64,000 nucleotides of DNA from Symbiodinium natans. Its lineage: Eukaryota > Sar > Dinophyceae > Suessiales > Symbiodiniaceae. The translations under genes and the position numbers were made by a program. Location: contig CAJNDS010000258.1 of NCBI GenBank assembly GCA_905221605.1, forward strand, positions 212,001-276,000, given 5' to 3'. The notes under the pieces are model-generated. The model saw only the letters and a list, made by a program, of their open reading frames with translations. It made no database searches and was not told where the DNA came from. Positions 1 to 11,100 of the stretch are shown one piece after another. The first letter of the stretch is position 1. The number at the start of each line of letters is the position of its first letter.

Positions 1-1
1 T

Positions 2-180
2 GCTGAGCAGGAGGCAAAGTCATCTGGGCCGTTGGCTGCACGCCAGGCGAGATGCACCAGACAAAGCAAGTTTGCACGCGGCATGCGGCCTGCACTGACA
101 CCAAAGCGGCCAGGACCTCCTCCGCCTGTGCGAAGTCCTCTTCGATACAGACTGTGCCTTGCCGAGCAGTGTGTTTCACA
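2..180 (+). CDS. possible exon, partial gene at left edge
   Basis: An open plus-strand frame runs from the window edge. It has a plausible composition: an Ala/Arg-rich stretch (AEQEAKSSGPLAARQAR) followed by a basic, proline-rich segment (KRPGPPPPVRSPLRYR). No ATG supports a start here, so it would be an internal exon of a gene that begins outside the window. A second short open stretch at about 285-390 contains EASWRAVAPSG. It resembles KASWRAVC encoded near 2245, which hints at related exons on both sides of the 179-bp satellite. No family is recognised, and chance reading frames in GC-balanced DNA remain possible. Confidence 0.25.
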
Positions 181-884
181 GCTCTTCTCTGAATCGGGTC
201 ACCTTTGGAGCTCTCCCAGCATGAAGCATGTGAAGCTGAAGCAACCATTAAACTCTGAACATCCCTCTACGTCCCCAAACCCTACGACTTCCTCAGCCTT
301 CAGTGACATTACTCGAGAGGCCAGCTGGCGAGCCGTGGCGCCTTCTGGAACTTCCCGGGATCGGGCCGGGAACATTGGCACCGAGACGGGCTGATGCCTT
401 TGCACTTTGGATTGCTTTGGATTAGGTTGGATGCCTGCAGCTGGCAAAGCCTTAGGAGCTTAAGATCAGGGTCACCCTTCTGGTTCCTTGAGTGTTCCTT
501 GGAAGAGATTGCATGGCTTCAGTATTTCTGAGGCTGACCGTTGTTACGGCGGCTCGGCAGTACCCTGACAATGCAGGCACCTCGAGTCCACCTTTTGACT
601 TTGGGCATTGGTGAAATGAGCTTTAGACCAGAAGGGTTCTGATGCCGTTGATGTGTTGCACGGCCCCCAACTTTGCTGTAAGAAACTGGTTGAAGTGCAG
701 AGTTGGGAGGAGCCACGCGGGAAGCACGATTGAGAAACCTGAGAAAAGCTCAGGAGCACATGGGCAGTGAACATGCAGCCACGAACCTCCGCGCACAACA
801 AAGATGAGACAACCCGCCCCCTGTCGGACGGCAGCATCGAGAAGGGATGCTCGGTGGAGGTGTTGCTTCTGGAGCAGTTCGTGC

Positions 885-1996
885 GATGAGTCGTCGTCCC
901 AGCCAGCGCATGATTTTGGCGGCATTGCAGCTGTTGCTGCATTGAAACGACAACATTGGGCAGGGATGCTTGGTATAGGCGTTGCTGTTGGTGCCTTTCT
1001 AGGCCTAGCAGTGTCACGCCAAGCAGAGATGGAGCATCCGTGGACATTCGTTCCTGCTCCGGCCATTCCTGTTGTGGCCCCAGCGGGAGTCGTCGTCCAA
1101 GCCAGCGCGTGATTTTGGACAGCATTGCAGCTGTCGCTGCAGGGTTGCTTGGTATAGGCGTTGCTGTTGGTGCCTTTGTAGGCCTAGCAGTGTCACGCCA
1201 AGCAGAGATGGAGCATCGGTGGGCATTCGTTCCTGCTCCGGCCATTTCTGTTGTGGCCCCAGCGGGAGTCGTCGTCCAAGCCAGAGCGTGATTGTGGACA
1301 GCATTGCAGTTGTCGCTGCAGGGTTGCTTGGTATAGGCGTTGCTGTTGGTGCCTTTCTAGGCCTGGCAGTGTCACGCCAAGCAGAGATGGAGCATCTGCG
1401 GACATTCGTTCCTGCTCCGGCCATTCCTGTTGTGGCCCCAGCGGGAGTCGTCGTCCAAGCCAGCGCGTGATTTTGGACGGCATTGCAGCTGTCGCTGCAG
1501 GGTTGCTTGGTATAGGCGTTGCTGTTGGTGCCTTTGTAGGCCTGGCAGTGTCACGCCAAGCAGAGATGGAGCATCTGCGGACATTCGTTCCTGCTCCGGC
1601 CATTCCTGTTGTGGCCCCAGCGGGAGTCGTCGTCCAAGCCAGCGCGTGATTTTGGACGGCATTGCAGCTGTCGCTGCAGGGTTGCTTGGTATAGGCGTTG
1701 CTGTTGGTGCCTTTCTAGGCCTGGCAGTGTCACGCCAAGCAGAGATGGAGCATCTGCGGACATTCGTTCCTGCTCCGGCCATTCCTGTTGTGGCCCCAGC
1801 GGGAGTCGTCGTCCAAGCCAGCGCGTGATTTTGGACGGCATTGCAGCTGTCGCTGCAGGGTTGCTTGGTATAGGCGTTGCTGTTGGTGCCTTTGTAGGCC
1901 TGGCAGTGTCACGCCAAGCAGAGATGAAGCATCTGTGGACATTCGTTCCTGCTCCGGCCACTTGTGTTGTGGCCCCAGCGGGAGTCGTGGTCTAAG
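885..1996. repeat. 179-bp tandem satellite, about six copies
   Basis: Units recur every 179 bp; for example the GGGAGTCGTCGTCCAAGCC block lies at 1084, 1263, 1442, 1621 and 1800. A diverged partial unit opens the array near 885 and a diverged one closes it near 1996. Because 179 is not a multiple of three, identical peptides appear in shifted frames on both strands. These are by-products of the repeat, not genes. Adjacent units differ by only a few substitutions, so the array is recent. Confidence 0.9.
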
Positions 1997-2239
1997 CCAG
2001 AGAATTCAGCGCGACGTGTAAGAGTCAATGGATTATATATAGAGAGTTTGCTGCCGAGGAATTTGCGGGGGAGGCTTGCAGACAGTCACGGACCCTGGTT
2101 TTTAAGCGCAATCCCTGAGTCTGGAGAACACAGCCGAGAAGCAAAGCCCAGATTTCTTGCAGCAGGTTTCATGCGCCTGCAGCCCTTTACGCAGCTGGGC
2201 GCCATTGACGAAGACTCGGAGTCTGACAGAGAGCCGAAG

Positions 2240-2990
2240 GCCAGCTGGCGGGCAGTTTGCCGAGTTCAAGTTATTCGACTTGCCTGAAGCCGAATTTAAG
2301 AAGACCTGCTTGTGTGAATCCGTATTGTTTACACAAGCTTGGTGATTCTGCAGCTATGCGCCCACAAGAACCCCTAGACTCCCTCAACCTCGGACCCCAA
2401 AAAGCACCACTTTGATTTCAGAGCCAAGGCCGCTGCCGGAGAGTCCGAGCGCGTGGCCGCAGCGCTGCGGCCCGGGGAGCTGCTGCTCTTCCTGTACTCT
2501 GCGAAGCGCGGAATCTCCCCCAAAAAAAGGGGGAGGGCTGAAAGATGCTGAAAGTCTGAGGGGCTGAGGGCTTGGGCCTTTATTTCGGACACGCGCACTA
2601 TACGCACACTAATGGACATGGTGGTGTGAGCACGGGGCACAAGACAACGGGAGCCTGGAAGGCATGCAGCCATCCCCAACTTCTCCGATTTCGATCGCTG
2701 CCTGCTGTACTCGGTGTACGGCCCCGAGGGTATCTCCGACGAGCCGTTGCTGCACATCAGGGTGCCCTGTTGCAGTTCGAAGGTTCCATTGACTCAACTG
2801 ACCTGGCCTGCTTGGGAATAGAGAGTAGGAGCGCAGGACAAGGACCAACCAGTTGTGTACACCATGAGCTACGAACCAAGGACCTCAACATCAAGAGCAC
2901 CGCTCCTTCCTTGTTTTCAACTTCGAAATCGAAGTCGTCTATGCTAGCCCTCATGGCGAAAAGCTTGAATTAGATGAGCTGAGTCGGTAG
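2240..2990 (+). CDS. 3' end of an unrecognised multi-exon gene
   Basis: Four exon-like plus-strand stretches follow one another. About 2240-2343 contains GGQFAEFKLFDLPEAEFKKT. About 2371-2515 follows a CCCCTAG acceptor and contains DPKKHHFDFRAKAAAGESER and then RPGELLLFLYSAKRGIS. About 2668-2758 contains NFSDFDRCLLYSVYGPEG. The last stretch, about 2900-2990, contains FNFEIEVVYASPHGEKLE and ends LDELSR with TAG at 2988-2990. The composition is much more protein-like than the antisense frames. I do not recognise a family. Splice sites were not proven by phase, and upstream exons may lie beyond the 179-bp satellite. The gene end at 2990 is the best-supported boundary. Confidence 0.45.
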
Positions 2991-3309
2991 AGGCTGCAAA
3001 GTTTGGCTTGCCTGGCTTTTGCATGTAGCATCACAGCCGCACATGAAGTAGCAGCAGTGCCCAGAAGAGGCAGCTTTAGAGTGCGCAGATGATGGAGAAA
3101 TATTTATTCAACCCAGTGTAGCCTGAGTCACAGTCACGTGCTTAATTGCTGACCGTGCTTTGATTCGGATTTGGTGCTAGGCCTTTGCCGACGACTCTCC
3201 GCAGACATGCTTGAATGGAAACAGAAGGCACTCCGCCGGCTCCAGTGAGCTGTGTTTTTTGATTTTTGTTCGAAGCCCTATATGCACTGATGCAATACTC
3301 CCCTGGACC

Positions 3310-3429
3310 AGCTCGGACTCTGGCCTCTTTGATGCCGTGCTCTTTGGCTTCCGGCTGGATACGGAGGAAGCACTGGATCAAGCGCAGGACCCCTTCCCCG
3401 GGCTTGTGCCCTTTGCAAGTGGTCCTTGA
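3310..3429 (+). CDS. isolated exon candidate
   Basis: A protein-like plus-strand stretch encodes DSGLFDAVLFGFRLDTEEA followed by LDQAQDPFPGLVPFA. The in-frame stop lies 3427-3429, and a possible GT donor follows CCCTTTGCAA. No neighbouring exon could be joined with confidence and no family is recognised. The stretches 3000-3300 and 3440-4080 show nothing that can be named. Confidence 0.3.
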   Translation, partial: SSDSGLFDAVLFGFRLDTEEALDQAQDPFPGLVPFASGP

Positions 3430-4309
3430 GTTGTTTCCAGGCCAACTTCGAAAAATCCAGAGCCGTGGGGCTCAGCACAAGCCATCCAGCTCTGTCAACT
3501 GACAGGTACAAGTAGGCCTAAGTAGACCAATGTTGCTTTGTGTCAAACGGTGCTAGGGTGCAAGTGGGCCCTTTTGTTACTGGCATTGTCGCTCCACATC
3601 AAAGTGCTCTTTGGATGCCTCTGTACATCAAGTAGAATCATTCGCATCCCCAAGCCCTCCAAGGCGTCTGGTGATCAGCGGACACAGGCACGGCTCTTTC
3701 GGTCAAAAGATGCACAAGCGAGGGGGAAGATACCTTATGACATGCATACCAGACCGGGTTCAGGCCTTAGCCTTAGCATGCTTTGAGTTAAGGGAATGTT
3801 CGTGGCTGCCATCTGGTTGTAAGATCCACAGTGAGGGAGCGTGCTCCGCAAGCTGCAGTGGGCTGCTGGACTGTTTGTATTGTGATTCAGTCATACTTGC
3901 AGCGTGCTCGGTGCGCTGTTGTGCAGTCTGCTGCGCTCCTGGCCTATGCGGATGCGGCTGCAGCGCAGGAAGCTTGATCCTTTCATGTGCCGCTGAAACT
4001 CGGCACGTGGAGTCGTGTGTGAAAGATGGTTGGAGCGGGGGCATTCGTTGCAAAATGCAGTTCACTAGGGACTAAGAGCACGGCTTCATGCAGTGCTATG
4101 CATGGGCACAGAAGTCTAGCGGTGATTCAGACTCTGGCTACGGGCTCAAGTGTCTTCTCAGCTCACGGTCCCTTGGCCACTCAGCGCCGTTTTGGCATGT
4201 TTCTCTTCCGCCAGCCTGCAGCGCAGTCCCCAGCTGCACCAAAGCCGCCAAAGGCCGGGCCTCCATGGCAACAGCTTTCGGCAAAGGATTTCCGTGTTAG
4301 GGCTCGCAT

Positions 4310-4367
4310 GGCTCGCCTACTCATCCTCGTCGTGGCCCTTCTGTTTCCAAAGCAGAGCGCAAGCTGA
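4310..4367 (+). CDS. possible first exon with signal-peptide-like start
   Basis: An ATG at 4310 opens a short hydrophobic stretch (MARLLILVVALLFPKQSAS) and is closed by TGA at 4365-4367. It resembles a secretion signal: basic residue, hydrophobic core, small residues near the end. An upstream ATG-less open region reads QSPAAPKPPKAGPPWQQL in the same frame, so it could equally be the tail of a longer exon. Low confidence. Confidence 0.2.
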
Positions 4368-4629
4368 GAAGGAGAGGATGTCATGCTCATCTCCTTGTTC
4401 CGCGATGTTCCACTGCACCATGCCTCACGGAGGCAAGCGGCGACTTTCGCTCCGGCGCATACGTTTGGCCGCAGCTCCTCCAATTCATTGCTGGGGTATT
4501 TGCGGCACTTGTTTGAAGCAGGAAAAGCAGAGTAGAAAGCGCTTGGAAAGACAAGCTGCTGCACACTTCTGTCTGTCCTCTCTCTAGCTTTACGCATCGG
4601 GTTCCCTTACTCCAGAGCCCCCTGCTTAG

Positions 4630-4844
4630 CTGAGGCACGATGTCAAGTTCTGCGTGACAGCTCCAGCGAGCCTCGGCCAATCAGAGACTGCCAGAAGGAG
4701 AGCTCCGGCTCTGAAAGAAAGGCATCAGGCGAACTTTCGGGCACGAAGAAATCGTCGCCTCGAGCGGAACAAGGTGGGGATGGAGGCACAAGGCCTGAAG
4801 CAATGAAATCCGGGCGGCGGTCGTCGATGTCACTTGTGCCCTGA
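4630..4844 (+). CDS. candidate terminal exon, Ser/Lys-rich tail
   Basis: After a pyrimidine-containing acceptor (CCCCTGCTTAG) a frame stays open to TGA at 4842-4844. It encodes EARCQVLRDSSSEPRPIRD, then QKESSGSERKASGELSGTKK, and ends RRSSMSLVP. This looks like a flexible phosphorylatable tail. The complementary strand across the same bases is also protein-like (DDFFVPESSPDAFLSEPELS), so the strand is not settled. No family is recognised and upstream exons are not resolved. Confidence 0.3.
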
Positions 4845-5336
4845 GGCGGTACATGGCGGAATGTGCCATGAAGAAACTCTGGGTGCAAGAGGGTTTCGTG
4901 TCGAGCGCAGTCAATGCCACACGCCTACTTGAAACACCTGCGCTGCCGGGAGAAATCAAAGGGCCAGTGGCACGGACACTGACCGAACGAACACTACCCT
5001 ACCCCTCCTGCCTCTTTCTGTGCAACACTCCAGTATTGCAGGCCCTCACTTTTTACAATGAAGCACAAATTTTAAATTGTAAACGCTTGCGCGCCACACC
5101 TCGGCAGCCGGGCTGGCCCAACGCAGGGTGTAGCGTCCCTGGGGGGCTCCCAGAGCGGTAGGGTACTTCTTCGTGTTTTTTTGGCGTGGTCTCTGTGGGA
5201 GGGCCACAGACTGGAACCCCGCGGCATCAGGTTGTGGCTTCCCCCAAGCAGTTCAAGCACAGGGCGGGGGAGGGTGGGGGAAACCCCAGCACTTTCCCAT
5301 CGGATGCACTGGTCCGACTTGTCCTATGATTTTTCT

Positions 5337-5707
5337 TGGCAAGCTGGGACACAGAGGCGGCCAAGCTCGAGAGAGAACCAGCAAGAGAGCAGTTGGGAAC
5401 AGAGGTTGCGAAACTCTGTTCAGGAGATCACGACCTGAAGTTTCCAGCGGCGATTTCCGACAGGACCGGCGAAGCTGGGAAGGTGCAGCAGAGTGTAACA
5501 GTGCAGTGTCAGACCGTCAGATCTATTCGCTTGCAGGACCATTACCTGCTCCCAACACCTCCGGGCAGATGGACCTGCTTCCAGCTTCAGCAAGAAGTCG
5601 GCAAACCCAGTAGAAGCCAGAAGAACCTCCCAGTAGAAAGTCAGAGGCGGGGGGCAACAACCAGAACAAGGGTGGATGACCATCACTTTTGCCAGGCCAT
5701 GTATTGA
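5337..5707 (+). CDS. possible exon, charged helical segment
   Basis: An open plus-strand stretch encodes WDTEAAKLEREPAREQLGTE followed by VAKLCSGDHDLKFPAAISD, a charged segment that could be helical. The frame stays open to TGA at 5705-5707. It has no ATG, so it would be an internal or terminal exon. It could belong with the exon at 4630-4844, but no phase-consistent junction was found. The product is unknown. Confidence 0.25.
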
Positions 5708-6211
5708 GGCAGTCATGGATTGCGGCAGTTTTCATTGCTGGCCCGCTGAAAGTATCCTGTGTTTTGTTGTTTGGGCATGTTCGGGCTAGCGATAGCGGAG
5801 AAAACCGACGCTGTGGCACTATCTTGCCGTTGCCACGAAACTTCTATGTGGTGGCTCAGTGCTTCTCACATGCAAGTTGGAAATCACACTTCCCCGTTTC
5901 CACATGACAACCGCGCTAGCAAAGGTTCCTGTGGCAGCCAAGACCGCGATGAGGTCGACGCTCGAATCATTCTTTGCTTGAGAGTAGTATTGCCATGTGC
6001 AGTGCTTGGCTGGTACGCAATTTGCACGCAAGAGGGGCCCACACATCTTGTAGTTTGAGGTGCACGTGTCGTCATTGCCGATCATTTGTTGAAAAAATGA
6101 TTGTAACATAGTGGCAAAAGTGTTTAAACCCCTGGACCGAAGGGCACAGTCTGGATGTACTGAGGACTTCTGTCGAACTTGTGGCTGTCCCTTGGCTTCT
6201 TTGGGCTCAGC

Positions 6212-6550
6212 TTAGCAAAGCAGCCTGGCAATCTCTGAGAGCCGTTTTGGGTTCGGGTTCAGGATTTCTGCGATGTCTGCGAAGTTGAGGCCCTTCCCCA
6301 GCGCAGCGGTGCCGCGAAGCAGCGGCCCGCCGCCAGCGGGAGGAGTGGCCGATAGTTCCCCTGTAGGCTTTTGAGACTTCGTGACGATACATTTGCAAAC
6401 CCTTGCAGATGCACGTGGCCCTTGGTAAATCAACATGTGCGACGGCTGGCACTTCCTGAGTCCAGCTGCTGTCCCGATGTGTTGGGATGACTTGGACAGA
6501 GGCAGCGGCGGAGAGGGCGAAGAAGGAGCGCGAGGACTGGACAGCAAGTT
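6212..6550 (-). CDS. minus-strand terminal exon, unknown product
   Basis: On the minus strand a frame runs from about 6550 to TAA at 6212-6214. It encodes SKSSQHIGTAAGLRKCQPSH, then a Pro/Gly-rich stretch (GELSATPPAGGGPLLRG), and ends GLNFADIAEILNPNPKRLSE-IARLLC. The last part looks like amphipathic helices. It lies 150 bp downstream, in minus orientation, of the larger coding stretch at 6698-7157 and is probably the same gene. The overlapping plus-strand frames are less protein-like. No family is recognised. Confidence 0.4.
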   Translation of the reverse strand, partial: NLLSSPRAPSSPSPPLPLSKSSQHIGTAAGLRKCQPSHMLIYQGPRASARVCKCIVTKSQKPTGELSATPPAGGGPLLRGTAALGKGLNFADIAEILNPNPKRLSEIARLLC

Positions 6551-6697
6551 GCGTTGCTTGTTGTGCGAGGCTTGACTGAGCCAGTCTTCGTGTTCATGAT
6601 CACCGCGCTACTCGTAGGAGCGTGCAGCTGCTGGTCAGCTGACCTTTGAGGACGGCACGAGCCTGGGTGTCAAATGCCCATGGCGAAAAACGAGAAC

Positions 6698-7157
6698 CTG
6701 CAAATGGGCATGTGTCCAGCAGACCCTCTGCTCCTTGCAACCAGAGTCTCGGTGTGAGCGTGTGGTCACAGAGCGGTCCTGTGAGAGGATATGGCGCATG
6801 CTCACTCTGCGGGCTTTGCTGAAGGGCTCTTTCCCAATGGCCTTCAGGATGCCGAGACATGTGCTGTGACCAAAGTTTTTTCTGTTGTGCATCAAAGAAC
6901 CTACCAGCAGCCTGCCACCGTTCCTGAATGACTGGGCTGGGCTTCAGCAGGATCGCGCCGTGACAGCGAGAAAGATCGATGTCGAGGTGTGCTGGCATCT
7001 CCTTTTTCTGCGACCTATCGAAGTGGAGGAAGTTTAGGTACTCATAGCTAAGTCCAACGTTCGAACACACTCCCTGGTGCAAGGCATACACGAAGCTTCT
7101 GCGCCATGCAGCTTTCAGTGCTGGCCACGTTCCAGATTTCTGAATCCGGCGCTCTCA
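6698..7157 (-). CDS. minus-strand exon, unknown product
   Basis: A minus-strand frame is open from about 7157 downward, with no ATG at its upstream edge. It encodes KSGTWPALKAAWRRSFVYAL, then SYEYLNFLHFDRSQKKE, LDIDLSRCHGAILLKPSP and ERWQAAGRFFDAQQKKLW. A GT donor follows CCATTTGCAG at about 6698. If it is ignored, the frame continues to TGA near 6600. The mix of hydrophobic and aromatic residues is typical of a folded enzyme domain, but I cannot name the family. The exon at 6212-6550 is the likely continuation. Confidence 0.45.
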
Positions 7158-7473
7158 AGGTTCACGCGTTTCACGTGTAAGACTCTGCAAGACTCTGCAA
7201 GACTGTACAGTACAGGCAGGGACTGGCCGCTTCTCCCCCAGACGTCTGGGTGGAGCTCCTTTTGCCTCCTGCCTGTGAACCAAATTCCCAAGCAAGCGCC
7301 AAGCAACCTCTGTCTTGGCCTGGTACTGCTTGCTGACCGTGGAGGGTAGAGAACATGCCACACAGGCGGCCCCTTGGGGGATTTCTCTTCGGTCACCTGA
7401 AAAAGTCCGAGCTGATCGTGCCTAAACCGTCTCTGACTAGTGGAACATTATGGAACATCCGTGACCACGAAAG

Positions 7474-7785
7474 TGCACAGGAGGAAGCCAGCAGCTTGTC
7501 GCTGGACCCGGACCGCGAACTCGCAGAGGGGAGCATTGCGCTGCTTTTCTGGCTGCATAGACACGGAACTCACATGCCACGATATGCCACGTCAAGGACG
7601 ACTCGGCAGTGCGCCTGGCACGGGAAGCGTTCAACCAGCTGCAGGCACATCCGGCACCAGTTCGTTGCGTCATGAAAGCTTTCGACTCCTCCAGGATGCT
7701 GGCGACATGGAAGGCCAGGCAGCTGGGAGCTGAGTGTGGCTCAGGCTTTGCCGGAAAATTGTCGGAGCTCCTGTTGGATCTGTAA
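7474..7785 (+). CDS. plus-strand exon pair, helical protein
   Basis: Two plus-strand stretches look coding. The first, about 7474-7530, encodes QEEASSLSLDPDRELAEG. The second follows a GCATAG acceptor at 7560 and encodes CHVKDDSAVRLAREAFNQLQ, AHPAPVRCVMKAFDSSRMLA and TWK. It either ends at a GC donor after 7713 or reads on (GSGFAGKLSELLLDL) to TAA at 7783-7785. The helix-rich composition resembles the TPR-like exons that start at 8155. It could be their 5' part or the last exon of a separate gene. No ATG exon was identified. Confidence 0.4.
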
Positions 7786-8154
7786 GCGACACAGAAACCA
7801 GCGAAGGCGCATGTTCACGTGGTAGCCAGTCTCCAAGGCGGCACTGCATGTCCTTGCCAAGGCACGGCCGCTGAAAGCAAAAAAGCAATCCTCTTAAGTT
7901 CAGTTGCAACTTGAGACCGCTGTTTCTCTCTTCATTCTATTCTTGCTGCATCGCTGCAATTTGCTGCGTATCTGTATGTGCAGCACCGCTGTTTCTGTGC
8001 AGCTTCGAGTCTGCGCTAGAAGCCGCTAGAATCGAATCTGCTAGAAGCCGCTGACTTTGTTGAACGGCTGCGTCTGGCAACCGTCTTGTCTACACACTGA
8101 CACCGTTGCATGGAGCCCATGCGTGTCAGTCACCTTTCTTTTTCCCCCCCCAAG

Positions 8155-11100
8155 CTGTGGGATCTTGGAGGCACACCTGGCCCGCAGCAGCTTTTCCGAT
8201 GCTCTGAAGGCGGCCGAGGCGCACGAGAAAGCACAAGTACCCTGCAGCCAAAAGAACATCCCCATATTTCCTACTTGAGTGACTAATTAGGGTTTGGCGC
8301 AAGTTCAACGACTCCTTTCATCACTTGAAGGGCCATTCCCATTCACACTCATGACTCCGCCGCGTGCTACAATCTACCTGAACCGGAGCAGCCCATTGCA
8401 AGAGCTCATGACCCATTCCCCGAACGGTTGCTATCTGCCTGAAGCTCTAGGATGAGAAGATTAAAGTGGAAGGATGCTCTTGAAAGAGTACGGCGCGTGA
8501 AGCAGATGATCGACAGACTGATGCAAGTGTTTCATTGTGTCACATGCAATTTTACGCGCCAAACTTGAGTGCGGCAAACATCGCTTAACAAATACAATCG
8601 AAAACGGCTGCAGGGTCAGTTTCCAAACCAGTCTTCGAAATGCACGGAAATAGCACATTGCAAATCTGCAGAACATCCCTTCCACCAGGTCTTCGCAAGC
8701 GTTGCAAGCCAAGGCTATCAATAAAGCAAAAAGAGTTCTTCCCAATGATCTTCACGCCTCTGACTCTGCCGCAGCCGTGATCAAGCCGAGCAAATGTGAG
8801 TTTGGGGGCGGAAGCGCCATGGGCGGAACGCAGGCGTCTTTCTGTTGCTGCTGGGAGAGGCCCAAGCTCCCAGACCCTCGGAACCCCAGCGAGGAAGCCT
8901 TGCTTGCACCTCGCGTGGCAACAGCAGGAGACACGACAGCTGAGGACGAGCAGGTGAATCTGGAATTGCGAGTAGCCAATACTTTCATTGAGCTCAAGCC
9001 CGTGACCCCGAAAAGGAGGAGGACAAGGAGCCGCAGCCTCCCGAAGGATCTGAAGGTTTGCAAGGCGACAGAGGCGGCAGCAGGTCTGGCGAGCCAAGTG
9101 GCTTCGAACACGGAGGATGCTCCAGAAGGCCGCCATCAAGAACGTGAGGAGCCACCGCCCCTGGATCATCCTTTCGAACCTTACCTCACTTATCCGATGG
9201 TGGTGGCGGAGAGGAGGTTTATGCGAGAAGTGTTGGGGAGGCTGAAGTGGCGTAAGGTGCCAGAGAGGCCTCATTTTTGCCGCAACACGTGTCACCAGTG
9301 CTGCCAGCTCTGGAACGACAGTTGGCGCCTGGCGGCATGTGACCACAGACAACCTGAAGGGTTGCCTGGACAGGTTCCCGCATGCCGGGACCTGGACGTG
9401 ATGCCCTCTCTGGAAGAGAGCGATCCTGAGGAGGATCTATGAGGATGAGACGGATGTTGCGGCCGGTGCAATCTTTTGAGGCAGCGAAGATTGCCCGGCA
9501 TGCAAAATTTCTCCCTTCGGATCTGGGCAACGCGCTGCTGTCGCCGGTCGGCTTTGAACAGACGAACCACCTGCAACACCAGGCAGTGCAGCGCGACAGG
9601 CCCTCTGTTGACCGGCCCCGTGTTGGGGAGGGTAATGTGAGAAGGGCGAGCAGTAGCTGATAGCTGCGGGCAAATGGTGCTGCCTGCTCGGGATTTTCAG
9701 ATGCGACGCACGATCTGGCAGTCTTCGTGCAGATTTCGAACCAGCCACTTCCTTGGTCAGCCGCTGAGGCCCAGAAGGACTTGCTGCAATGCGTTTCGAC
9801 ATGATGGGTTACGGCTCTGTACCGACCGGAAGTGTTCTGCCTTCAGATCGCGTGCTGCTTGATAAAAGGGTATTCGGCCGTGAAGCGACTCATGTTGGGA
9901 CTTGATGGAAATTACCATGCAAGGCTTGAAACCGTTGCTACTCAAACGGAGGTTCTAGAGGAACGAGATAGCAATCAAACAAAAAGAGTTCTTCTCAATG
10001 ATCTTCACGCCTCTGACTCTGCCGCAGCCGTGGTCGAGCAGATGTGAGTTTGGGGGCGGAAGCGCCATGGGCGGAACGCAGGCGTCTTTCTGTTGCTGCT
10101 GGGAGAGGCCCAAGCTCCCAGACCCTCGGAACCCCAGCGAGGAAGCCTTGCTTGCACCTCGCGTGGCAACAGCAGGAGACACGACAGCTGAGGACGAGCA
10201 GGTGAGTCTGGAATTGCGAGTAGCCAATACTTTCATTGAGCTCAAGCCCGTGACCCCGAAAAGGAGGAGGACAAGGAGCCGCAGCCTCCCGAAGGATCTG
10301 AAGGTTTGCAAGGCGACAGAGGCGGCAGCAGGTCTGGCGAGCCAAGTGGCTTCGAACACGGAGGATGCTCCAGAAGGCCGCCATCAAGAACGTGAGGAGC
10401 CACCGCCCCTGGATCATCCTTTCGAACCTTACCTCACTTATCCGATGGTGGTGGCGGAGAGGAGGTTTATGCGAGAAGTGTTGGGGAGGCTGAAGTGGCG
10501 TAAGGTGCCAGAGAGGCCTCATTTTTGCCGCAACACGTGTCACCAGTGCTGCCAGCTCTGGAACGACAGTTGGCGCCTGGCGGCATGTGACCACAGACAA
10601 CCTGAAGGGTTGCCTGGACAGGTTCCCGCATGCCGGGACCTGGACGTGATGCCCTCTCTGGAAGAGAGCGATCCTGAGGAGGATCTATGAGGATGAGACG
10701 GATGTTGCGGCCGGTGCAATCTTTTGAGGCAGCGAAGATTGCCCGGCATGCAAAATTTCTCCCTTCGGATCTGGGCAACGCGCTGCTGTCGCCGGTCGGC
10801 TTTGAACAGACGAACCACCTGCAACACCAGGCAGTGCAGCGCGACAGGCCCTCTGTTGACCGGCCCCGTGTTGGGGAGGGTAATGTGAGAAGGGCGAGCA
10901 GTAGCTGATAGCTGCGGGCAAATGGTGCTGCCTGCTCGGGATTTTCAGATGCGACGCACGATCTGGCAGTCTTCGTGCAGATTTCGAACCAGCCACTTCC
11001 TTGGTCAGCCGCTGAGGCTCAGAAGGACTTGCTGCAATGCGTTTCGACATGATGGGTTACGGCTCTGTACCGACCGGAAGTGTTCTGCCTTCAGATCGCG

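Noticed and set aside
1014-1961. Series of 128-136-codon frames on both strands
   Set aside because: They recur every 179 bp in rotating frames, so they are products of the satellite and not genes.
8585-9352. Antisense frames of 255, 201 and 220 codons across the triplicated block
   Set aside because: They mirror the plus-strand 207-codon frame. Composition and ends vary between copies, whereas the plus frame is constant.
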